Assembly: GCA_000320545.1 (NCBI GenBank)
Contig: ADNK01002432.1
Coordinates: 7,501-31,168 of the forward strand
Source of the DNA: Bigelowiella natans CCMP2755
Taxonomy: Eukaryota; Cercozoa; Chlorarachniophyceae
DNA length: 23,668 nucleotides
Reading direction: 5' to 3'
Shown: piece by piece, positions 11,068-22,366 of the stretch
Numbering within the stretch: position 1 is the first letter of the stretch
How the letters are laid out: each line of letters starts with the position of its first letter
Notes under the pieces: model-generated
What the model was told of the DNA's origin: nothing
The model's database searches: none
What the model saw: only the letters and a program-made list of their open reading frames with translations
Made by a program: the position numbers and the translations under genes

Positions 11068-12058
11068 TACTGCCAGTTCCTGCAAGGCGCATGGGTAGCT
11101 GCTGTATATTTTCTCATGAGCGTCCAGCAAAATGACGCTGGGCTATGGGTGATGGCGATGGTTGGTGCTCATCACCATCATCACAAAGTCATCAGCAGCC
11201 CTCATAAGTCGACATGTAAACCTCAGAACTCTTTCCGAGATCCTGGACTAATCTCGTAGTAATTTCCCCGGTTAGTCCCAAGAAAAAAACCGGGGAATAT
11301 GAAATTTGAACAATCTTAGGTAAAAACAGGACGATTCTGGTGCTCGGACATCCAGGAAATGCGACATGGTTTGCCTGCGACGATTCTGGTGCTCAGACAT
11401 GCGACATGGTTTGCCTCCGAAATCGAAACCCAAACAAGTGGATCTAATGATAATGCTTGGATCGAGAAATGGATGTAATATTACAATAGCGACAACTAAT
11501 GTAACCTGAAACTCTAAACTCTCAGCTGAGTAACGGTAAGCGAAAATTTATGAGTGTTTCTACTACATGTAGTTGGCCATTCTTAAGAATTAGAACTCCT
11601 GAACTACAGATATCATTAAACCACAAATTAAAATGAATTAGAATCTTCGCAGCAGGTCACGTGTTGTGCATCTAGATTCAACCTGTTGCCGTTCAAATGT
11701 AAGGTGCGTGATAAATGTTCTATTTTCTTCCAAGTGGGATGGCATTTTACACATACGACAATGTTGCACTTGAAGAATTAACTATTAAGCTAAGCGTTGA
11801 TTTATTTTAGGAGACGCACCTGAAACGCAACGCAAGCAGCAGATGCATCTAAAAGCAATTTAGACTAGATCTAGCAACGCTCCCCCCAAGACTCCTTCCG
11901 CATGTAGCGATTGCACGATGCTTCGACGCACCCGTGGAGGAAGTGGTATCAACTGATACGTTTGTACGCGAAGAACTTGGAAAAGAGATTTTCATTCTTT
12001 AGGTACTAACCCTCCCAGTCCAAGCAAAAGTTTGAGTGTCAGGCCGACAGCAAGCTCA
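11068..12058. other. Divergent (head-to-head) intergenic region, probable shared promoter
   Basis: About 990 bp lie between the ATG of the minus-strand glycosyltransferase and the ATG of the plus-strand one. It should contain both 5' UTRs and start sites. No TATA box or other core element could be assigned with confidence, and no coding exon is seen. An imperfect tandem duplication at 11331-11420 is its one clear structure. The absence of a long dinucleotide array here contrasts with the flanking introns. Confidence 0.55.
11331..11420. repeat. Imperfect two-copy tandem repeat in the divergent promoter region
   Basis: Copy 1 begins acgattctggtgctcggaca at 11331 and runs to about 11379. Copy 2 begins at 11380 with acgattctggtgctcagaca and lacks a nine-base block (tccaggaaa or equivalent). 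Both contain gcgacatggtttgcct. Confidence 0.88.
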
Positions 12059-13791
12059 ATGTCTAGATTGAACGGTGTAAGGGCGATCCTTGTCGCCTCC
12101 AGTGTAATTAGTCTTTATATCTTGCTTGAAGACCTCAATTATGAGACTCTGGTGGGTCACAGTACAAAGAGTGGTTTGCCCCCCGTCGTGATCAATGTTT
12201 TTGAAGAATTACTTCTTTCTCAGAAATTTGGACAGCAGAGGGTTACTCCCAAGTCCTTGGAATACCTCAACAACATCGCTAAGAATACCACATCCAACCT
12301 CCCTGTTTCCATAAAAGTATCAATTAAGAGTACCAAAGATGCATAAGCTATAAAATTGTTTGACGATCAAAACTTTGATTTAGCACGGGTAAAAATACTT
12401 ATATTATTTTACATTCGTTAGGATTTCAAGGGGAACTCGACTATAGTAGAGCTGTTAGAAAAAGCAGAACTCTCTCTTGAAAACGTAATTACTTCCTCTA
12501 AATTTTCATGAATTCTTGACGCTATATTATTTGTAATACAGGGTCATTTGTAAAATACAGTGCCACCATCATTTCACTGTATATTCTGCTATTCGTTTTC
12601 TTCCTTCCACTTAAGATCGCATCATTCCAAGACGAAAGATGTCCGGATCTCCGTACCCCTTGCCAAGTCTCCAAAAAATGTGAGTTTCTTGGAATTTCTC
12701 TCCATCGTTCGGTTGAAGGCTCTGCTCCTCCTCCTCGAGATTCAGTCAACTATGATGAGCTAATATCCCAAAATCTGGAGGAAATTCTTAACAAGAAGAC
12801 ACTAAGATCCACTCTCAGGGCTAGGCACTTACGGGTCCGTAATGCTTATAAGTGGCTGACAGTCGATAATTTATTCCTACTGCCCCTCGTGGCAATTACC
12901 CAAGTTGTATTTGCTAAAAGACTCGGTCTGGTAACGGACGACAAACCCCCATTTATCTACATGCCTGAAGGCCATAAATTTTATAAATGCGAGTCTGCAA
13001 ATGCACCACATTTTTGGGAGCAATGGTTTGAACCGATAAGCGATGCGAATTGGAGAGACATCGAAGAGGATGAGGTCTGGGAATTCTCGCAGGAGACAAT
13101 CATAGAGCTTTTCCTACATAAAAACAATAGCTTGTCTTCTCTTTATTTGGGGGGTGCAGGGAGGAAGCAAGTAGAAAGTGCTTACAGCAAAGATGCCTCT
13201 ACTAAAACGGCTATGCAAGAGATGGTAAAGTACTTCGTTTTGGATGAGGGATTTACAACAACGTCAAATCTGCTTTCGAGGGAACTTCATGATCATATAG
13301 GCCTCCATATGGACAATAGATGCCCCGAAGCGGTTATTGACGATATCATAAAAATTACGATCTGCACTCAAAAATTATATTTCTTATTCTAAAAACCTAT
13401 CCGTCGATTATATACCCCCCCCCCGTCTTCTTATTTTCGTTTCATTTTCTGAATTACATTTTTAAAAGTTAAACACCGCCATCTTATCTTATCCTGGCTG
13501 TTTCCATTGAATTTGGGTTCAAAGGGGCTTTTGGGCTATACTTCGTCAGTAAATAGATACCGGAAAACAGGAACGCAGCAGTTATTTCTAGTAGGAGATG
13601 AGGATGCAGCGACCAACTTCAAACACCATATGACGAAGGAACTTAAAGAAAAAGTGTCCTACTTCCCAATGCCAAAGATGGATGATGATGAAGATGTTCC
13701 TATCGAGTCACGGCGAGCTCATCAAGTGATTATCTATTTTCTACACGTTGCATCATCTATATAGTTGTTCATGCCACAACACATACACACG

Positions 13792-13853
<62 letters not shown>

Positions 13854-14952
13854 AAGAGAGAGAGAAACTAATTTACGTACATATATGACTCGATGTTATT
13901 GTGGTTTTGTTACAGGCTCTCCTGGAGGCATACCTCTTATCGGAGACGCGAACGATCATTACATGTGGTGCTGTCTTAGGAGAATTCGCAATTTTCCTCC
14001 GAAAATATTCCCCAACTTTAGTACCCGCCAAATACGTCGATGTTCTTCAAACGGATGCTTCTCCCAACAAACGGAAAGGCCCATCAGGGTAGTATTGTGA
14101 CTCGCCGAACAATTACGAATAAGAATGAGCGCACACTTGACCGGAGCTTTCACTACGATTTGCTTTTTCGGGCGTTCTAGCCTTCTTGCCTCCATCCATT
14201 TTACACTGATATATAATGAGCGTTGTCAGTCTTATTCACTGTAGAAGAAATTCGTATATCGCTAGAGTACAACAAATTGCTCGTTTCAGCAGCAGAATCA
14301 TACCAAATCACCTCGAAGCCGATGTTGATTGGCTACTACCATCCTGCTACTTACTAAATTATAATAACACAGGCACTCCAGGAAGCTTCCATCTTCGGTT
14401 TCAGTGTACATGATCACAATGCCGCAACGCAGGGAGGCCGCAGAGGCTATGATGAAACAGCTTGGGTTTTTCTCAAGAACAACCTTCGTAAATGCTACCA
14501 CGGATGTTCCCAAAGATCAGGTAGAAATCTCTTCGTATTTTTGTCTAGAATACGAGTGATTGCTTTCATTCATCCATCAATCGTCTTGCTCCCACCACGT
14601 TTCCTTCCCTATTCTCATCGTTTGATCATGTTCGCATGCACGCGCGCACAGATGGAAAGGGGATAAGTTGTCTGTCCTTCGTCCATCATCTCTCATCCCA
14701 TGCCCTGCTAATTTTTGCTGTTTTGAATTTAAGATTCATCATCTTTCGATTCTGAGGAAAAGTGAGCTGGCAAACGCAATGTCACACCGTCGGGTTTACG
14801 AAAGATTCGTGCGAGAAACTTCCACTAGCAAGGGCGAAAATTTTGCGTTAATATTCGAAGATGACGTTGCTCCAGAATACCCTGGTACTAAAATTTGTAG
14901 ACTTTGTAGGCTATATGAGGAAGATCTGCTCCATTCTTCTTTTTTTTTCGAT

Positions 14953-14993
<41 letters not shown>

Positions 14994-16561
14994 TTACTAT
15001 TAAAACATTACTACCACTACTATTACTACTGCTACTACTACTACTACTACTACTACAACTAGCTACTATTACTATATCCAGCCTTTTATTTCACTTTCAC
15101 CACAGGCCTTGATGTTATGGAGGACATTGCAATGATACTAAAGGCACGCTCCAAAATTCCCTGGGACGTCGTTAATCTTGGTCGTTGCTTTGATTGCTGC
15201 GAAACCGACTGTGTGGTCACCTCCTACTTTGAGGATAACGCCTTCGTGAGGTCGAATCATTCGTTCTGTGCGCACGCATACCTCGTTAATCGAAAGGGGG
15301 CAGCAAAGCTAATACAGGCTGCTTCTCCTATAAAAGTAATCGCAGACGACAACATTGTGCTAAGTGGGAGAAAGGGTGATGTAAAGCATATGTCGATAAC
15401 ACCGCGATTGTTCGTGCAGCGTCGCTCAGAAATGCAATCCCTCATAAATCCGACTTCAGATAGCTTTCTAGAATGCGCAGAATGTCAGAAATGCTCCCCC
15501 GAGGTAGCGTTTATGGAGGAAGTGGTGCATAACCAGATGCGGTGCGACCAGATGAAAATTCCATGCGAGTTTTCAGAATCATGTGTTTATTTGGATGTCC
15601 AAGACGAGAAGATTGAGCGTGATGATGACGTGACGAACGCGAAGCTTCACGGTGATACTATAACGGAGGAAGTGCGCGAACAACTGAAAGGAAAGCACTT
15701 GCGAATACGGTCTCCATACAAATTTCTCCACGCTTGTGGGTTTTTCACATTCCCATTGCTAGTAATGAATCAGCTCCGAGCTGCCAGGCGCTTGGATCTT
15801 ATTGGCGATAAAAAGCCTTTCGTGTACATGCCCGAAACACACCACTACTTCAGCTGTAAAAGTAACACGAGCACAGAACTCAATTTTTGGGATGTGTGGT
15901 TTCATCCCGTGTCCGAAGTAACGATTGATGGCTGGAGGCGTTTGAACGAAGAGGAGGTTTGGGAGTTCTCGCAGAACTCGATTATGACGGCTTACTATGA
16001 TTCAGATGCGATTAAGACTTACCCATACGGAGGAAACGACGACGTGCCATCTCCTGATTGGATACAAACACAGCGGGATAAGGCGCAGAAGGAGATGGTA
16101 AACATTCGCGTCCGTGAAGAGTTTGTGGAAGAAAGTCTGACGTTCTACAAAGAGCATCTAGGCGCTGCTGCATCCTCTTCACAGGTGCTGGGCATGCACA
16201 TGCGTGGCACTGATAAGTTTGTAACCCCAAAAGTACCGCCAGAGGACTACATCGATGAAGGGCGAGGGTTTCTGAAGAAACACCCAAAAGGTAAGATCTT
16301 TCTGGCAACGGATGACCCAGAATACACGCAACTATTAAGAGCCACGTTTGGATCGAAGCTTGTTGTCCGAGAGGTGATGAGGGACCAAGCGAACGTCCTC
16401 TATATTGACACAGTAAACAAGAACTTGAAGGTGAAAGAGGTAGTATGTCCAACAGATCTCCGCCCCAAAGAAGACGTCTTGCATATCCCGCAGTTTGCCG
16501 ATAACACATCATTTATGAAATCTGTGGTGACAACCACCTTGTGTAATGTAAAGTCACATGA

Positions 16562-16604
<43 letters not shown>

Positions 16605-17921
16605 AGGGAGAGAGAGGAGAGAGAGAGGGGGGGATGTGATTTGCAATTGATTGCAACCTTAACATTTTAAACAGCAGTATTAAACAATAACTAATCAATA
16701 TTATAACGGCTCTCATGAACATATGTGTTACTCCTAATATAGGTTTTAATCGACGCTCTTATACTTTCTCTCACTTCCTCCTTGGTAAAGTGCTGGTCTT
16801 CAGTATCAGAATTCAGCGTGTATTTTAGACAGAATTTGTTCTCTTCTCGTCCCCCATTCACTACAATTACCGATCTACAGCTGTCAGAGGAACTTTCTGA
16901 GCACCACAAAATGAATGATGATGACATTGCGGACTCAGACAGAATCGATCATGATGAATCCCAATTGGCTAGAGATGACGGCTTCGAGTTCATTCTCAAA
17001 ACCCATTCTTATCTTCCGACTCAAGCAGCAGCGCTGGCAGTCTCGCGAGAAAAAGTCAACACACTGCTCGCTGGCCTGGATTACATATTTCACCCCCTCT
17101 GTCAATATAGTCACAAGTTTACTCCCAAAGTAGTTGAGTTTGGCTTTGGGGCGACTGTGAATAGCCTTGTGAAGCCAGTGCTGCACGCTGTCAAATATGG
17201 CTACTGCCTCGCGCAGCCGCAAGGGTTCAGAAAATACTTTTGTGAGGAAGGATGGGAAATGCTATTCGCTGCACTAGGCAAAGGCGGGAAGGGCGGCCTA
17301 CCCTCCGGTCTTCCTGGCGGTTCGGTTGTGAATGCAAGTGATGATCGCACAGGGTGCAGCAAAGTCTTTTCAGCTCCTACATTCGAGAGCTCAGAGTTCC
17401 AGCGGTGCTCTAAGCTCTATTCCTATCCGCTGCACGGAAGCACGGCATTTCCTTCAGGATTTAAATCGATGGGGCTATTCGTCTCTGTGTCTATAATTCT
17501 CAAGCGACTTCTCCGCCCTTCTGCATCTCTCCAAGCAAAGCTCTCATCCATTAAAAAAGAAATAGGTAGGCTGTTATTATAAGCTTTACTGGGTAGTAAT
17601 GAGTGAGATAGTAGCATGTGACTATCAGTTTACGCTATTATGGCAATAGTCTATACCTTGTTTGCGTTCATCGTATTCCTCGTAGCTATTACGAGAATGC
17701 TATAGTGTTAAGTTGGTGTTGTATTAAAGTGTGATAGCAGTAGAAGACGACCTCATATTACGGATAGCCTTTAAAATCATTTCGCTCCTATCATTGGTTA
17801 GTTCTTTAATCATTTTTAAACTATACCAGAATGGCCTGAGGATGAGAATACCAAAGTCATGGCTATACATTTTAGGGCCGGTACAATTTGATACTTCTGG
17901 ATGTGTAACAACATCTTTTCA

Positions 17922-17995
<74 letters not shown>

Positions 17996-18324
17996 CTTGC
18001 TGAGGTAACCTAACGAATCCCATCATCATCAGGCGACTCGTGTTTAGAGCCAGTTGAGGCGTTAGGCCGCATATGCGATCCATTCTCGAGGTACATGCTG
18101 GAGGCTAAGCGAATGAAGGAGCTGTATGATGTTTCAGATATCTACCTCGCCACAGACAGTGACGCCATTTACGATGAGATTAGCGAGTATGAATCTGAAT
18201 TCAATTTCCACTTCGTCCGAAATATGGCACGAGGAGATATCAGGTTCTTATATTCTGTGGGAAGATCTCTCTCTCTCTCTCTCTCCCTCTCCCTCTCCCT
18301 CTCTCTTGGTGTGTGTTGTGTGTG

Positions 18325-18356
<32 letters not shown>

Positions 18357-18983
18357 CTCCGCTCTTTAGGTGTTGTTTTTCTTTCGTATTGAAAAAATAA
18401 AGAGTGTGAGAAAAGAAGGACAAGAACTTATGGTTTCCTTCCTATTTGTTTATATTACGCTTCCTTTACATCATTTGGGCTAGTCTTACTTAAGAATGTT
18501 ATTGTGATTTTTCTGGGGGAAATCGTAAAATAATCGATACTGTGTAGGAATCGGATGTCTATAGATGACGCTCTAGAACAAGGTCTTATCGCTGTCACCA
18601 TTCTTTCCGAGCTTTTGACGAATTTTAGAACCATCCCCTGAAATTATCAAAAAAAGGCTGTACGCTGACGCCGCCAATTTCCGTTGTAAAATGTAGTTTC
18701 TCTAATTTTGAATATATTTACCCTACATCTAGGCAAAATTGACGGTTGTAAAGAGGCTCAAAACGTCCTAATCGATTTATACTTACTTGGTGATGCCGAC
18801 TTTTTCATCGGCAAATTCAGCAGCAACATGGATCGCATTGCTTACAACTTACAATTTGCACGCAAGTTGGTATTTCCTCCGTTTGTATCCTTGGACAATG
18901 CATGGTGCTTTGATTTCGGGGTAGAGAGTAGAAGCAACTTGTACGTCGAGAAAGGAATGCCTGGAGAGAAAGTATATTGCTGA
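12059..18983 (+). CDS. Multi-domain glycosyltransferase: fucosyltransferase-like x2, GT25 and FUT8-like domains behind a signal anchor
   Basis: Seen: exons 12059-12316, 12422-12484, 12616-about 13332, 13525-13725, 13916-14088, 14373-14520, 14734-14884, 15106-16547, 16881-17565, 17830-17880, 18033-18243, 18548-18582, 18733-18983 (TGA); about 1460 residues, phases matching throughout. MSRLNGVR plus a hydrophobic segment (residues about 8-23) is a type II signal anchor. Domain A (about 190-455): FIYMPEGHKFYKCES, EDEVWEFSQETI, degenerate HMDNR where HxRG is expected, ALLEAYLLSE. Domain B, GT25 (about 480-680): VYMITMPQRRE, ELANAMSHRRVYERF, FEDD (14854-14865), CAHAYLVNRKGA. Domain C (about 770-1050) repeats A: FVYMPETHHYFSCKS, EEEVWEFSQNSI, intact HMRGTDK (16197-16217), KIFLATDD. 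Domain D (about 1070-1440): FGFGATVNSLVKP, AIHFRAGD across an intron, YLATDSDAIYDE, DADFFIGKFSSNMDRIAY, as in alpha-1,6-fucosyltransferases. GT25 transferases usually move galactose or glucose. Inferred site is the Golgi lumen. Domain D could be a separate gene starting near 16911; the phase-0 join at 16547/16881 favours one gene. Confidence 0.82.
13784..13867. repeat. (CA)n (GA)n compound microsatellite
   Basis: CA run switching to GA inside the intron 13726-13915. Confidence 0.9.
14949..15058. repeat. (CTA)n trinucleotide array interrupting the GT25 coding region
   Basis: Two blocks of CTA/ACT triplets (about 14955-15000 and 15008-15057) fill most of the 221-bp intron 14885-15105. Leu, Tyr and Thr run ORFs here are artefacts. 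Confidence 0.9.
16563..16632. repeat. (GT)n (GA)n compound microsatellite
   Basis: GT run followed by GA-rich sequence just after the proposed donor at 16548 (gtaaag). The open frame runs into it as Cys-Val and Arg-Glu repeats, which supports ending the exon at 16547. Confidence 0.88.
17923..17992. repeat. (TA)n microsatellite
   Basis: About 65 bases of TA inside the intron that splits the AIHFRAGD motif (17881-18032). Confidence 0.92.
18267..18356. repeat. (CT)n (GT)n compound microsatellite
   Basis: CT run, with CCCTCT variants, then GTGTGTTG and GT repeats inside the intron 18244-18547. Confidence 0.9.
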
Positions 18984-20052
18984 ACGTAAGAAATTGCAGC
19001 GTGATAGATTTTACACAATAGACAACATAGTGGTATGTATGTGTGTACCAGCATATATATCATTGTACGTATTATACTACAGCACATTAAATTGAAAAAG
19101 AAAGTAAATGATTTGTATTAAAGTATTGAGATGTGAGTGAATCGCCAAAGTTGAGTTTGCCGACGATATATGTTTAGTAGAACAAAACAAGAATTGAGCA
19201 TTAATCAGTTAAATTAATAAAATTTATAAGTCTCATTCACAGCGTGGCATTGTAGTAAGCACGTTTGCTTCTAAATGTTGCCTATTTACACTGCATGCGA
19301 CAGTTAGCGTCCGCTCAATATACTCGATATACTCGAAGCGGTGCTCGGGTATGATCCACGCACGCGTTTACAAAGCCATGCGCACAATTTACGAGCGTGC
19401 GGCATGCTAGCATCATCTAGGCAGGTACAATAGTGCACATGTAGCGTATACTGCTAGACTGTCTCTTTGTTAGCTCTGATGTTGTAGCGAGCACGCGATT
19501 TGACAGTGCGTGCATGTGTGCGCAGCATGCGCGCGTCGGATCATCATGCTTGTGGCTCGCTAACCCAACGCAGCACGCTATGCTACAGCATTATGCATAC
19601 GCATGTATCTAGCTACATGCCTGGCATGAGGATGACCATTAAACAAATTTAATTTGATTCAGTCTTATATCCGTCTTACACATATATCTAGATATATGTG
19701 CGTAAAATGCTGGTCGTAGTAGCATGCTAGCATGCCATGCATGTGATGTCTGCTGTCTCATTGTCTAGGCGATGCGATTTAGACAAAGCACGCGTATGCT
19801 GTAGTACCCATGCACAGTGGCACTTGGATAGATTGTTGAAGTAGTTAAGCATACGTATTTAATAATATCACGATACGCTATCGTTCACAGCATTTTTTTC
19901 ATTTCAGTTGATTTTCTTTTTTTTTAAAGGTGCTTTTTTTAATTACGTCGCTTCTTGGTCCCATTACGATCATGGTTCTAATTTGGTCGATTAATTGCGT
20001 ATCAGCCTCTTTTTTCCCCGCCATGGACCCACACACATATCGTCGCTTTTAG
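18984..20052. other. Convergent intergenic spacer rich in GCATGC/CATG words
   Basis: It lies between the stops of the plus-strand glycosyltransferase and the minus-strand membrane protein. No exon is supported on either strand. Alternating purine-pyrimidine words (gcatgc, catgcatg, gctagc) recur between about 19290 and 19860. A 22-bp perfect palindrome lies at 19679-19700. Confidence 0.55.
19679..19700. repeat. 22-bp perfect palindrome
   Basis: The sequence cacatatatct-agatatatgtg equals its own reverse complement, with no loop. It sits in AT-rich spacer 0.7 kb beyond a gene end. Confidence 0.9.
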
Positions 20053-20070
20053 CTACCTCTTCGTTTGTTG

Positions 20071-20105
<35 letters not shown>

Positions 20106-21177
20106 TCTCGTTATCATTATCATCGTCGTTAGATTGCTGGTTGTCATTTGTCTCTTCTTGGTCATCGTCCTCTTCGCCTTCGTCAGTTTCGCACGCGTGC
20201 ATGCCGCTGAACTGCTCCTCACAGTCAGTGAACCCGCTTTCGATCTTCTTCTTCTTAGCCGAAGCTTTTGGGTTCTGTTTATGGACAGAGGCTGGTTCCG
20301 GCGCAGCAGTATCAGGATCGGGTACCTATTTAACCAAGTTAGTTTTCAAGTTTTGGTAGTTTCAGGCGGATGGGAGAAAGCTCATTGGGAGGGGGGTGCT
20401 GCAAAAAACGCACGTCACAAACAGATAAAACCTCGCGGCAAGTCATCAACACGGATCTTCTACGACTTTATTTTGTTTATTGTTCCAGAATCGTCGAGGA
20501 TATCATTGAAGAGAGAAGATGCTGCGACGACGCCATGGGCAGCATGCATTTTGTGATCTATCTTTAAAGAAACACCGCCCCAGCATGAATGGAAGTAAAA
20601 GAACCGTCTACCGATGCTGTAGCAGAGTCGTCTCCGGAAGCATCCTGTCCGGGAACAGGTGAAGGGGGGGGTGTAACTGGCACTACTACTGGCATCGTTG
20701 GATTAGGTGTTGGCGCTAGAGTGGGGGGTAGGGTAGGAAGGGGCGTCGGAGGGGGGGTGGGGACAGCAGGCAGCACCGAGTTTGACTTGTCATTTGTTTT
20801 CCCACCCCCAGCTGTTACTGCCGCTGCAGTCGTTATCGATGAAGAGGAGAGGGGGGCTGGGGACGAATCGCGACCAGTAAACTAATTGTATCGAAATTAT
20901 GTTCAGAAATTACGGCTTCCCTTCGGCATTGAAGCACATGGAGGACAATTGGCGATCTAAGAAGTTGATGCGACTACAACATGAGTGAAGAAAAGCGTGG
21001 CTCTTTCTCTCGAACACGACAGAGATTTGAAGAACCACATACCGTAGCGTTCGTCGCCGCTGAAATGAGTCCTGATGCATGTAGAGGTAGGCCCACAGCC
21101 AGAAGAAGCAAGAAACCAGTTCCGAACAGAGCAGCTATGGCGTATCCTCTACCAATGCTCCGAAGTCTCGACGGCAT
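20053..21177 (-). CDS. Small signal-anchored protein with Pro/Thr-rich stalk and acidic polyglutamine tail; function unknown
   Basis: Seen: exons 21177-21043, 20881-20576 and 20325-20053 (TAG), all phase 0, giving 237 residues. MPSRLRSIGRGYAIAALFG begins a basic-then-hydrophobic segment (residues about 10-32) that fits a signal anchor or signal peptide. A Ser/Ala/Gly region follows, then repeated PTPPPTPLPT-type sequence like a mucin or stalk, then VPDPDTAAPEP, a Lys-rich patch, GFTDCEEQFSGMHACE, an acidic Asp/Glu/Asn stretch and 12 Gln encoded by CAG then CAA. The remaining exon ends at TAG 20055-20053, but AG|gtagct just before it could be a splice donor, so the C-terminus may be incomplete. 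I recognise no family. Orientation is head-to-head with VPS35. Confidence 0.5.
20067..20106. repeat. (CAG)n/(CAA)n triplet repeat coding for polyglutamine (minus strand)
   Basis: TTG and CTG triplets on the plus strand read as CAA and CAG codons on the minus strand, in frame with the acidic tail of the membrane protein. It is the only long triplet repeat in the window that appears to be translated. Confidence 0.7.
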
Positions 21178-21195
21178 GCATCTGTAATGTGTGTG

Positions 21196-21230
<35 letters not shown>

Positions 21231-22366
21231 ATAGAAGGATTTTTCTCATCTGACCGGAAAGGAGAAGGTGCGGTAATGACTTTGATGATGATGTGGTGTG
21301 TGTTGCTGAACGGATTTGATGTGCATGTCTCCCCTCCCCCTATCGGCAGTTAGGCATATGCTTGCTATTATCTGCTAAGCTAGAAATCGATTCCAAGAGT
21401 AACGGTTATGGCCATGCAGATAACAGTAGTAGCACACGACTGTGAATGTGTATGGATGGGGAAGTAATAGTATGAACGGTTCGATTTCATGCGTTTTTCT
21501 ATTTACCGCATTGAAGCTCCGAACAAGGGCTCCTCATCCATGCGGGTAGTTCTTGCTGGCGGGAAAGACCCATAGTATCCTCGGCCTGCGAACCGATGAG
21601 TTTAATAATCGTTATATTCATCCTTCGGGGTATATTTATTCGTTGGAAAGAGGGTGATGTGTGCCAAACGCTCTGTCCTCCGAAAATGCTTCTGGTTCAA
21701 CCCCATCCCCTATCGCTTACACATAGACTCAAAAATCGTCCCTTGTAGTGTGGTCCAAACCTTGTTGCTCCACGTCCCGCTCCGGTTCCATCTGGCCGCT
21801 CATGGTATGAAGGAGTACGCGTCAGTCGGGATTGGGGTTGGGGTGGGGGTGGTTCGAGCACGTCTTCTGAAGAGAAAGGCTTTTTTTTTCTCACTCCACT
21901 TCTCCCTTCGCTTATCCATTTGCGTCATAGAATTTTGTTTGTCGTTTATTGAAATTCCCTTTAATTATTAAGGAAATCCGCAATAATGAACGAGAAAACG
22001 TTTACAAAGCGAGATCGGCTTGCAGCTTTGACATTACGACAACGGTAAAGAGCTCCGAGTTTAAGCAGGGAGGATGCGAAATGCGCCGAGGTGTATTGGA
22101 AAAGTAGAGGCTGTTTTTAGGCTGCGTCAGTTCATTAACTTTAAAGTTTCTAAAATCCCAATACGCACTTGATTTTTCCTATGAAATAGCCTACAAACGC
22201 CTTAAGAAAAAGGGTTTATAGAAATATAGACGAATACGAATAAACGGTAGGCTTATTCCTTTGACGCGATACGTATTTTCCTGAGATATTTTGATTGAAA
22301 ATAGTCTCAGTGAGTCTCGAGATATCCGCACAATTCGAAACCCGGCATTGTCAGGGCTTACGAATC
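21178..22366. other. Divergent intergenic region between the stalk protein and VPS35
   Basis: It should hold both 5' ends and promoters. A (GT)n run lies at 21186-21231, directly upstream of the minus-strand ATG; the cattacag just before that ATG (minus strand) may be a 3' splice site of a 5'-UTR intron. ORFs at 21654-21971 (plus) and 21697-21894 (minus) overlap each other and show no domain or splice support. Confidence 0.5.

Noticed and set aside
12032-12058. Upstream TTG as start of the plus-strand GT
   Set aside because: Non-ATG; the ATG at 12059 gives a well-formed signal anchor.
16012-16512. Minus-strand ORF of 166 codons
   Set aside because: Antisense to the HMRGTDK exon; no motif of its own.
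17731-18003. Plus-strand ORF ending in Ile-Tyr repeats
   Set aside because: It is in a different frame from the spliced exon 17830-17880 and reads through the TA microsatellite.
20065-20556. Plus-strand poly-Leu ORF resembling a membrane protein
   Set aside because: The Leu run is CTG/TTG triplets, better explained as polyglutamine codons on the minus strand, where a spliced gene is supported.
20589-20885. Plus-strand Gly/Val-rich ORF
   Set aside because: Complement of the Pro/Thr-rich minus-strand exon.
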